DNA of 64,000 nt, taken from NCBI RefSeq assembly GCF_012273895.1, contig NC_052129.1, positions 3,782,001 to 3,846,000 of the forward strand, written 5' to 3'. The translations under genes and the position numbers were made by a program. Within the stretch, counting starts at the first letter, position 1. Each line of letters starts with the position of its first letter. Shown piece after piece: positions 25,635-34,927 of the stretch. This DNA is from Zerene cesonia (lineage: Eukaryota > Arthropoda > Insecta > Lepidoptera > Pieridae). Below the pieces are notes generated by a model. That model was given only the letters and a program-made list of their open reading frames with translations, was not told the DNA's origin and made no database searches.

Positions 25635-25977
25635 TAGTAGTTCATATTATATAACTACTAATTATTACTGAATAATCAGATGAAAACGTACAGTGGCTAA
25701 AGCAGAATTGTACGATGTGTCCGATCAGCAGGTTTATCCGATCGTATTAGAGGATACAAAAGAAATATGATCTCTGGGATATCAAAATTAAATTGTTACA
25801 AATAAGCTGTACGTTTAGTAGTTTCATTATTTAATAAATAATCATTAATATTTAAATGACTGATATAGTATATAAATTGGTCCTTAAAATCGATTTAAAA
25901 TAAATCAATACTCAAAAACTTCGTTTTCATGCTTTATGTAAAAGATATGGACCCCACATTCACCGGTATCGCAAGTG

Positions 25978-26060
25978 TGACGTCACATCCGATCATGCGC
26001 GTACGCAGCCACGGGCGTGCCCGCTTGACAGGTGACGACATCGATGTCTCGAAGTAAAAC
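25978..26060 (+). repeat. Duplicated module, copy A, with TGACGTCA
   Basis: It starts with a CRE palindrome TGACGTCA and ends ACGGGCGTGCCCGCTTGACA, GGTGACGACATCGATGTCTC. It aligns imperfectly with 26374-26450. Confidence 0.5.
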
Positions 26061-26373
26061 AGAGTATATATCAGTGGTATCACTTTTTTATACTGGAGGA
26101 AGGTAGGAAGATCAAAAGCGCGTTTTTGCATATTTACTCATTTTTATCATTCACCATTCGCATACATCTTTTATATAACAAGACTACCCTTATATTAAAT
26201 CAATCAATGTTTTATTTTAAGCAAATACATCTAAACAAAATCTCTCATAGATTAAATAGCATATAAAAAGGTTAAGTCATTCAAAAGTAAAAGGCTTTCT
26301 AATAAACTTATAACCTTTCTATAAACCAACTTATCTATGATACTCTATCAACTGCTATTTGGTACCTAACCTA

Positions 26374-26450
26374 TGACGTCATATATTAGTATAAACGCAG
26401 ACGGGGGCGTGCCGGCGACATGTGACGACAACTAACGACTTGAGAAATAA
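26374..26450 (+). repeat. Duplicated module, copy B, with TGACGTCA
   Basis: TGACGTCATATATTAGTATA, AACGCAGACGGGGGCGTGCC and GGCGACATGTGACGACAAC share order and spacing with copy A 396 bp upstream. Confidence 0.5.
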
Positions 26451-26994
26451 CATTTCAACGTGTTTACAAACAGTTTTTACTCTATATTCTTGGGGAACAA
26501 GTATTTCTTTATAAAGTAAGTTTTTAGATTATAGTGAACGCTCGAAAGGCGAACGGTGATAAGAAAAATCAAGATTATGGTTTTCACTTAGATCTGTTAC
26601 ATATATTGTTTTATAGGAATTTATAGATAAGGAAGTTAACATTCTATAGAAATGCTGAAGCAGTAACAATCATCTTACATTGATTGTAATAATATAGAAC
26701 TATCAATAATTAAAACCCAAGTGCATAATTCATGCTCTAAAAAACATCTCCCATGGAGAGAGAGCAATATTGAATTAGTGAGAACTATCGTATATCAACA
26801 TTTAGCAAATTAGGCATTAGGCAATTACGATAAACAGTATATACAGGCACAGATGAACACAACACACAGTCGAAAATATTTCCAATAAAAGTAGGCAAAA
26901 GTAATTGAACAAAAAGTGAATTGTATGAAGTATTAATTGTACAGAATACAGCTGTACAGAGTAAATTTCAAATTATTGATATGGAAATATATTA

Positions 26995-27191
26995 TCCTAA
27001 TATAATAATTGCGAAAGTTTATAAGGATGTGTGTTTGTTTGTCGCTCTTTCACGCAAAAAGTACCGAACCGATTCCAATGAAATTTGGTACGTAGACAGC
27101 TGGACAACTGGAATAACACATAGGCAACTTTTTATCCCGATATTCTTACGGGATACGGACTTTCGCGGGTGAAACCGCAAGGCGCAGCTAG
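26995..27191 (+). mobile_element. Lep1-like non-autonomous Helitron, complete
   Basis: A|TCCTAATATAATAATTGCGA ... GAAACCGCAAGGCGCAGCTAG|T. The core AGTACCGAACCGATTCCAAT and GTAGACAGCTGGACAACTGG is intact. It lacks the TG expansion of other copies. Confidence 0.78.
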
Positions 27192-28039
27192 TGATTGTAT
27201 AAATCCACGATCTATAGCGTCTTTACAAAATATACTTAATTATGTAACAGTTAATAAATAATATTACATTAAACATTGAACAAAACACTTCAACATGCTT
27301 AAACGAGTATCACTATATTAGGTGTCCTAACGACGCATCAAATCAAAATAAATCACGCAATCATTACATCAATTCGGCTCATTATACACAAAACAACACA
27401 CCAGCGTAGAAACTAGAACATCAAACGTCGAAAGGTGGAACAAACGAAGCAAACGAAATGACTCAATTCATAAATAACAAAGTGGAGTCGATTCATTAAG
27501 ATCACATAATGAAGCCGCTCAATCACATCGCTGTGGCTGTTGGGCCGCGAACTGAGAGTGTTATCTCTCTCTCTTAGCAATATAGCAAACGTGGAAGCCG
27601 CCGGATAGCACGGATAATTCCGGGTTCTGAGGGCTCGAGGGATCAAGCTATGTATGTATATATATTTTGATACAGAATTCATAAATTATGATTTTTGTAC
27701 ACGCCATTAAGATAAAACTAATAACTACTACTTTCTTTAGATATTTTTTATCATTCGTCACCAACATAACTGCATTTGTGTATGTATATATATAACACCA
27801 ACAAACAGTGGCAGATTACGGCTGCATTATTGAAATGTATAAATAAAAAATTGTCAAACCTATTTTTATTTTTTATTATTTACCTGAATTATTTAATTAC
27901 TAACATCAGGTTCGTTGTCCAAGATATAATCCATTTAAACCCTATGAAAATACTAAAAAATATATTCAACTCAATACGATACCATAGATAGACCTGTACA
28001 TATAAGCCTCCCCAAATGTATTCACGTTTAAGAACAAAT
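27192..28039. other. Non-coding stretch
   Basis: No gene is seen. The block 27500-27640 is GC-richer with (TC)n at 27562-27572. Confidence 0.45.
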
Positions 28040-28275
28040 GATCACGTTCCATAGCTCCCTTACCCGCCGCGAGCAGTGCGCACACGCATCCCGCAAATTG
28101 CTCGATTGCTCCGGGCCACAGTATTTGGATGTTACACGCTGAACTCGTGACCTGTCACACATTAATTGTTTGATGCCGGGGCCACATTCATCCGTCACAA
28201 ATGTCCGAAATCATATCGTTATCATTCAATGAACAATATACTGGACGGTTATGAACGCGCTGACGTTTGAATTTC
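28040..28275. promoter_or_regulatory. GC-richer repeat-free block, candidate regulatory element
   Basis: ACCCGCCGCGAGCAGTGCGC, ATTGCTCGATTGCTCCGGGC and GATGCCGGGGCCACATTC form a compact unique island in AT-rich DNA with no reading frame or repeat assignment. Confidence 0.22.
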
Positions 28276-29181
28276 GTGCTTATTGACACGGTTTATTTTG
28301 AAAATCTGTTTTGAACGATTGAATAAAAAGATCAATTTTTATAACTAATCTATTGTTGTTATTACTAATGTACTATATGTTAAATTGGAGTGTTTATCTA
28401 CTTTGTCAACTAATATCGTTTTAATTCTTATTGATGAAAGTGATAGTATGATTTAAATTAAATAAAGAATCAGTCCCTTTTAAAGCTTAATAATAAATGT
28501 ATACGTTTAATACGAGATATTGACTCGCGCTTACTTATTTACGCGTATTAAGCAAATAATGACAAAAGTGTTATCTAATTACATATAAATATTTTAGGAC
28601 TTTTTATGCAGGAAAAACAAAAACAATCTTCACATACCATTTCAATATAGCAACTACCATATTAATAAAAGGCGACGATAGGCGTAAAGGAAGAGGGTAG
28701 CGTCTTCACTCAACAAAAGCCAATAAACTAACTAATTACTGACAACGCATCCAACAACGATATGGTAATTAGTCAAGACAGCCTAGTCAATTCCTAGTTT
28801 GGAAGTACCGCAGAGGAGCGGTATCAATGTACCAAAGAAACATAAGTACTGCAAATGCGTTACTAATGACGTCTCTCCGAGTCCGTCAAAGAAAGTGCCG
28901 TGTGTAATGTCTTTGAAAATCCCGGTGTGAATTTGCAAGCAGACTGCGTTATGAATGTCCTATAGGTATATTAGGTATGGGTGTATACCCACCGATGGAA
29001 AGCGCGATCACACATATATTAATGGAGCATATTATAATACTGTTATAAGAAGATACCACACAAGATTCAAACTCGCGCTAATTGGTAGTTAAAGTAGGTT
29101 AATGAACAACATTCCTATTTGTCCCACCAATATACTTGTCATCAGTGGATAGCGAAGTTCGTAATATTGTATCTGATTTAA
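28276..29181. other. Non-coding stretch
   Basis: No gene is seen. The segment 28800-28960 is unique and moderately GC-rich. Confidence 0.45.
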
Positions 29182-29392
29182 TCCTACTAATATTATAAAT
29201 GCGAAAGTTTGTAAGGATGTGTGTGTGTGTATTTGTTGCTCTTTCACGCAAAGACTACTGAACCGATTGCAATGAAATTTGGTACGTAGACAGCTGGACA
29301 ATTGGAATAACACATAGGCAACTTTTTATCCCGATATTCCTGCGGGATACGGACTTATGTCGGTGAAATCGCGAGGCGCAGCGTATGCGTAG
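29182..29392 (+). mobile_element. Lep1-like Helitron with altered 3' terminus
   Basis: The 5' end TCCTACTAATATTATAAATG, a (GT)n run, CTACTGAACCGATTGCAATG and GACAGCTGGACAATTGG are all intact. The end reads GAGGCGCAGCGTATGCGTAG|T, so the usual GCAGCTAG is replaced by GCAGCGTATGCGTAG. Confidence 0.7.
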
Positions 29393-29553
29393 TATGAAAT
29401 AAGGCAATATAGTTGGATGTTTAGATGGTGGTATCAGTCAATTAAAGGCTGATAAAGGAGAACATTTAAAGCGTACAACAAAATTTGTATAAAGAATGAG
29501 ACAAGTTCAACTTGAATATGTCCTACCTAGCTTCTTTCGTATACATTGTAAAA

Positions 29554-29729
29554 TCTTATACCTTTAAACGAGCAATTCTTGTATATATATATATAATTGG
29601 AATCTCGGAATCGGCTCCAACGATTTTCATGAAATTTAGTATACAGGGGGTTTCGGAGGCGATAAATCGATCTAGCTGGGAATTTTTTTTAGAAAATGTC
29701 ATATTTGTGTTTTATTCGTGTTTTTTTTC
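29554..29729 (+). repeat. Lepidopteran interspersed repeat, 'AACGAGCAATTCTTG' family
   Basis: CCTTTAAACGAGCAATTCTT, a (TA)n run, GGAATCTCGGAATCGGCTCC, AACGATTTTCATGAAATTTA and GTATACAGGGGGTTTCGGAG, then CGATAAATCGATCTAGCTGG. I recognise this order as a common lepidopteran repeat. Its class is uncertain, possibly Helitron. Confidence 0.6.
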
Positions 29730-29763
29730 CTGACATCTATTGGTGAATAATAATACTATTTTG

Positions 29764-29875
29764 CTTCGTAGATAGCTGGACAACTGAAATAACACATAGG
29801 CACTTTTTACCGATATTCCTACGGGATACGGTTACGCACCACGCTTACGCGGTTTCAACCGCGGGTCACAGCTAG
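29764..29875 (+). mobile_element. Lep1-like Helitron, 5'-truncated
   Basis: It begins mid-element at CTTCGTAGATAGCTGGACAA and runs to GCGGTTTCAACCGCGGGTCA, ending CAGCTAG|T. The GCGGTTTCAACCGC palindrome is an expanded 3' hairpin. The 5' half is absent. Confidence 0.65.
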
Positions 29876-30368
29876 TATTCATAAAGTAGCAAAAGTGGCG
29901 CTTAAAAATCTTTCTTCTTATTTTCCACTTTCCTATGAAAAAAAAATAATTCGTCATGATTAATAACATATATAAAAATTACTATATAAAAGCCTATACT
30001 TATAATTTCCAATTTCTTATTAAAGTGTACTATAAAAATGCATAGATTAGCACAGGTCTCAAAATGTCGCCCCCATTACGAGATTACAGTGTAAATACTC
30101 CAAACATCCATCGTATCGTTTCGGTAGACAAATGCGTTGTGTACGTGTCATAGCAATGATCAGACTAGACGTGAATGTGTTAAGCTCATTGAGATCCAAG
30201 AGCCAATTAGTAGGAAACATGTTCATACGTAGATTACGTTATTGATATGTGCAATACTCAAATACAAATTCTGGAAAATTATATGGATTACTCGATACCG
30301 AACATTAAATTAATTCACAATGTTTATGTTTAAACAGCGATGACTTGAATTTACAAAAGATGTATATA
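29876..30368. other. AT-rich non-coding stretch
   Basis: Nothing recognisable. Confidence 0.5.
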
Positions 30369-30505
30369 ATTTAGAAATTAAAAACTTTTCAACGGATTTT
30401 AAACGCGATTTATTCATTATATTATTAACCCGACGTTTCGAACACTTTACAGCGAGCGTGGTCACGGGGAGACTCTCCCCGTTAAAAAGTTTTTAATTTC
30501 TAAAT
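30369..30505. mobile_element. Foldback/MITE-like element, copy 2, complete with inverted ends
   Basis: Terminal inverted repeats of 27 bp (30369-30395 and 30479-30505) differ at one base; the outer part is ATTTAGAAATTAAAAACTTT. Between them lie AAACGCGATTTATTCATTAT, AACCCGACGTTTCG and the 30-base core 30444-30473. No coding capacity and no clear target-site duplication are seen. Confidence 0.75.
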
Positions 30506-32053
30506 GTATAATACTCGCGTGAAACCAAACACAAGAAAATACTATGTGTATAATTGTTAGGTATATAATTAAAGCCTTAATATTTCTTAACACAAAAATT
30601 CGTTCCTACAAAAAACATGCCAATCCTATAGCGATATTATTGAGCAAAACATCCATATAACGCGCTACGATTTCAAGATTACCAATTCGAGCGGCATCTT
30701 AATCTATCCATTTTCCAACTAAACTCAGGCAGTAGTTTACCTCCAGTATTACTATACGCTTATTCTAATAATAAAGACAAAAACATTTCTGTTCTACACG
30801 TGGCTAGGGGAATCAATAAGCTGTCACCACTCGATATGGGTCATTGAGCAGAGGCCGGCCGCCTCGTACAAAAATACCAAACGTTGAAAACAAAATTAAT
30901 TATAAGATTACAGGAGCAGGGAGTCCGAACATTGTCTTTGTAAATGATACTCTGGAACGCCGCCTTTGTGTTAATCCGAACATTTTCATTTATAATTGCA
31001 TTTTTATGTAATCAAATTGTAAATACAGCGGCGGTATGTTAAGTTGTGAATTCCAATGCGAAAAAAATACAGTATGGGAGCTATTGACTTGTAAAAAATC
31101 AATCGTTAAAACTGATGTAAAATGTAAGTACGTGCTAAAATGTGCATGCTTTCAAACATAACTTTTTCAACCGACTTCAAAAAATGATAGCTAATGCCTT
31201 CTATGTTTTTCTTTTTTCTAGTTCTAACAATTTGATGACAGATTAGATTTTTCTTAAAAATTATTATTTTAATTCAATTTTAATTTTATAAACATGTACA
31301 TATATAGAATACCTAGGTATGTCTTTATTTTTTTCCAATTGCAAATATCCGTAACGTTATAAAATTTAAATAAATAAAATATAGATGTAGACGTAGAATT
31401 ATGCAGAATTATGTTATTATGTTAGTCCAATTTATTTAATTAATATTATAAAATTTTAATTCCACACAAATGAAAGCGCTAGACACTTTTTATTTGCATA
31501 TTAAGTAAAAAATATAAACATTATGATTAATGAGGCCATTATTTTTGCATTTTCCACTTTCATTTAAATTATACAATAAATTTGAGAGAGAAATTATGTT
31601 CGCAATAAAAATCGCTTTAAACATAATAGCGACAAGACTCGAGAAATAGAAATACAAAATGCACTTCACAGATTATACAAAGTGTTTTGGCGGGAATGGT
31701 CACGGCGGCTGTCATATAGTGTGGTGATTCCCCGATATTCTGAACTGTGTTAAAAACTTTTTGCTCCTATCGGGTTGCCGTGAAAAGCAATATTAGCGCA
31801 ACGGTCGAACGCCAAAATGAACACTATTTCCTGCTAAAATTCCAGGCAAGGGAAATAGAATTAACGCCTAGTTATAATTAATTTTAAAGAATTTGTATAG
31901 ATATACTAAGCGTTCGTGTAGAGGTGCAGTGGTTAGTAACAAGGACTATGATGCCAAACTATCACGCCTAGTCATCAAATCGATTTGGGTATATATCACA
32001 TCCCCATGGAATAAATTTAATGTTCACTGAATACTTTTAATCCTCCTTCTTTC
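30506..32053. other. Non-coding stretch
   Basis: No gene is seen. The segment 31159-31200 (TTTTTCAACCGACTTCAAAA) matches a phrase common at lepidopteran transposon ends. The segment 31690-31860 is GC-richer and unique. Confidence 0.4.
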
Positions 32054-32210
32054 TATAGGATTTCACCCGCGTAAGTTTGTATCCCGTAGGAATATCGGGA
32101 TAAAAATTTATGTATGTGGTATTCCAGTTGTCCAGCTATCTACGTACCAAATTTCATTGCAATCGATTCAGTAGTATTTGCGTGAACGAGTAACAAACAT
32201 ACACACATCC
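32054..32210 (-). mobile_element. Lep1-like Helitron truncated at the foldback junction
   Basis: On the plus strand: GATTTCACCCGCGTAAGTTT, ATCCCGTAGGAATATCGGGA, GTATTCCAGTTGTCCAGCTA, AATCGATTCAGTAGTATTTG and ACATACACACATCC. The next base begins foldback copy 3, so about 40 bp of the element's 5' end are lost. Confidence 0.7.
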
Positions 32211-32327
32211 AGAAATTAAAAACTTTTTAACGGATTTTAAACGCGATTTATTCATTATATTATTAACTCGACGTTTCGGTCTCCCCGTGACCACGCTCGC
32301 TGTAAAGTATTCCAAACGTCGGGTTAA
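32211..32327. mobile_element. Foldback/MITE-like element, copy 3, with inverted centre
   Basis: The left end AGAAATTAAAAACTTTTTAA and the following ACGCGATTTATTCATTATAT match copy 2. The 30 bases 32279-32308 are the exact reverse complement of 30444-30473. The centre is bracketed by ACTCGACGTTTCG (left) and AAACGTCGGGTTAA (right). The outer right inverted repeat is absent. Confidence 0.7.
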
Positions 32328-32776
32328 CTGGCAAGGGTAAGGAAAAGTAAAACGGGCCTCCATGTACGTATAGCGTACGTATCGTAGACCAGTAAGTTAT
32401 ACATAGATATAGATATAGAGCTAGATGTTACTACCCATATCTGGTTACATCAATTCAGATAAAAAGGACGTCAACAATTGCAATCATCATGTTCATTTAT
32501 TTACACTGTACCTACTCCATGTAACTAATGTGTAGTAAACATTATATACACAGTTCGAGGTTAAACACTGTGTCAATATTTTATATTACGATGACAAACG
32601 AGCCCTCGTATGAACCGTTCTAGGTTTTGTACATTTTCCAGAGACAAAATATCTTTTGAAAACGACGCATACTTTTAAACCGACGCACAATAATCACGGT
32701 GTAATTTTAAGCGATTAATTACGAATCAGGTTTTCATTATAAAAAACCTATTAATTAGTAAAATAATAGATAATGT

Positions 32777-32812
32777 AGTTTTACAACGATACAGTGGAAA
32801 CGTTGTAAAACT
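32777..32812. repeat. Perfect 12-bp inverted repeat, 12-nt loop
   Basis: AGTTTTACAACG, loop ATACAGTGGAAA, CGTTGTAAAACT. Confidence 0.9.
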
Positions 32813-32899
32813 TTATCCGAATCAGTTTTAGTCAAGTTACGAATACAACACACAATATAATATAATTTTTTTTTGAAATACCTAAAGATATATTGTCAA

Positions 32900-33081
32900 C
32901 TAGCTTAAACCCGCGGCTTCATTCGCGTGGTAGTGAGATAAAAAGTAGCCTAAGTCTTATTCTGATGCATAAGCTATATTATTTTAAAGTTTCAATTGAT
33001 CTATTCAATAGTTTTTACGTAAAAGAGTAAGAAACATTTATCCATACTTACAAACTTTCGCGTTTATAGTATTTAGTAGGA
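32900..33081 (-). mobile_element. Helitron-like element, CCCGCGGCTTCATTCGCGT family
   Basis: On the plus strand it starts ACTAGCTTAAACCCGCGGCT and has GTGAGATAAAAAGTAGCCTA and CAATAGTTTTTACGTAAAAG. It ends ACTTTCGCGTTTATAGTATT, TAGTAGGA|T. Both Helitron-type termini are present. The middle is diverged. Confidence 0.68.
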
Positions 33082-33469
33082 TATTTGTTTTTAAATTACG
33101 CCTGTATGAAAAAACGTGTTAAACATCTCTTATACGATAAATTTGCCTATTGCTTTAACCTGTAGCTGAATAAACTATAAATTGTATATCTAACGATATC
33201 CGACACGGGATTATTTTCTACTCGAAATATCTGTAATTTATCTTAATAGGACTCTTAATAGGACTGTTAAAATGATCGTAAATTCTAATCAAGTATGACC
33301 CACCCCTACCCCTGACTGGTTAATAAGGTTTTACAAATTATAGAGTGTTATTATTCATTAGGTTATATTTAATGAACTAATACTTTATGATAGCGTTATT
33401 TATATCTAGAACACTAATCAGACGTCCAAATAATTATAATATTACAATTATATTTATACAATATTATTT

Positions 33470-33532
33470 ATTAATACAATATTAAAATTTTTATTTATAT
33501 AATTATTATTATATTAATACAATATTAAAATT
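33470..33532 (+). repeat. AT-rich local direct duplication
   Basis: ATTAATACAATATTAAAATT occurs at 33470 and 33513, inside an almost pure A/T segment. Confidence 0.7.
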
Positions 33533-33751
33533 ATAATTCCACCTGACCATATAAGCATGTATCGGTTTATAAAAAAAATTTCGCTCTTTCTTATCTTTTA
33601 AAGGATTTTTAAATTTAACGTATACATAAAAGTAGCCTCTGGTACTTTTAATAATAAATTAAAACATTGATCGAATAGTATTTTTTCAGTCTCAAGATAA
33701 ACACTACGATCTGTATTTAAATAAAAATGAATCGCCAAATGTGTTGCTAAG

Positions 33752-33843
33752 CCCAAAGCTCAAGAACGGCTCGATGAAATCAGCAATTTTTTTGTTTTTA
33801 TTAAAGCACACGTACCGTAGGACAAGCCGGGATGTACCGCTAG
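33752..33843 (+). repeat. Helitron-like 3' fragment
   Basis: CCAAAGCTCAAGAACGGCTC, GATGAAATCAGCAATTTTTT and ATTAAAGCACACGTACCGTA end in GATGTACCGCTAG|T. The order fits a lepidopteran Helitron relative. The 5' end is not defined. Confidence 0.4.
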
Positions 33844-34059
33844 TTTTCAAATAAAATCCAAACCTAATTTAAAACTTCTCGTAAATAAACGGTTATTTTT
33901 TTGGTAACCGAAAAAAAAAAAAAGCGAAAAGCGAAGCAAAGCGAGAGCTGGTGGGCTACATGATGATAAAGTAAAGCACTTGCATGCAATATAATCAGAT
34001 TTTCAATAAGGGAAACGTAAACATTGAACGCACATAAATTGTCCCACGGCACCACTAAC

Positions 34060-34077
34060 TGGCGCCCGACGTGGGGC
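34060..34077 (+). other. LTR-retrotransposon primer-binding-site relic (tRNA-Lys type)
   Basis: TGGCGCCCGACGTGGGGC is the 18-base complement of a tRNA 3' end including CCA. From memory it fits insect tRNA-Lys(CUU) with one mismatch, and similarity stops after 18 bases, as a PBS does. A possible LTR end (...CACCA) lies 5 bases upstream. No gag/pol frame follows, so this is at most a relic. Confidence 0.45.
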
Positions 34078-34788
34078 CGGGGTAGGGTTGCCACCCTCGC
34101 TGTATTATATGTCGATTAATATCAAACATTTTGGAATTTTTTTGGGAATTCATAAAATATATAGGTGTACAAGATGTTGTTTGCAAGCTGAACGGAAATT
34201 AAAAAAAATCTTTATTTGCAAAAAATGTTACATGTGTAGAGGATATGAATCCTTAGGCTCCATTTCTTTCCGAATTCCATTTTTATTTTAAGCACGTAAT
34301 CCAATAGTGTATAAAGGTATGTTATAGTATTAAATACTTATTTTAAAAAGGAATTACACAAATTTTTACATTGTAGGATCCAAAAATTACACAAACGCCG
34401 TTATTCATTAACTATAAGGTAGCAACCTTAATCTAGGGGCGCATTCCCGGCGCAATTTTCCATTTCAATCCATAAACTCGTTATCAAGCAACAAACGTAT
34501 TAAGGGAAACTTATTTAAAGGCCAATTTTCTTTGAACGGTTAATTACATCCACTCGGTGTTGTAAAATGTATCGAATTTTCTACACCGTAAGGTGTATAG
34601 TTTTATGCAAAGTACTTATAAGGCACATTTTAAGGGTCGTTGTTTTAATAAAAAAGCAGTGCATGCAATTCACTTCGAAATTATGAAAAAATTCTTATAT
34701 CAAATATGTCAATAGCATACTTTACCAGTAAACTACATTATTGAATAACAAAATATTATTGAAATGTTTTCTAACTAAGTTTTTTCTG
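34078..34788. other. Non-coding stretch
   Basis: No gene is seen. The sequence GGGTTGCCACCCTCGC just after the PBS relic may belong to the same element. Confidence 0.4.
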
Positions 34789-34927
34789 ACTGGAACCTGC
34801 GGCTTCACTCGCTTGGTACCCAGCTAGAATATTGCATATATGCGTTAATCCAGACTCTAATCTATCTCTGAAACAAATTTCATACAGACCTTTCATACAA
34901 ACTTTCAAATTTATAATATTAGTAAGA
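34789..34927 (-). repeat. Helitron-like element, decayed
   Basis: On the plus strand: CTGGAACCTGCGGCTTCACT, CGCTTGGTACCCAGCTAG, CTATCTCTGAAACAAATTTC, then CAAACTTTCAAATTTATAAT, ATTAGTAAGA|T. The 5' end is good and the 3' CTAG is decayed. Confidence 0.5.

Noticed and set aside
26921..27172. 83-codon plus-strand frame
   Set aside because: It lies over the Lep1-like Helitron; the same translation is produced by other copies of the element.
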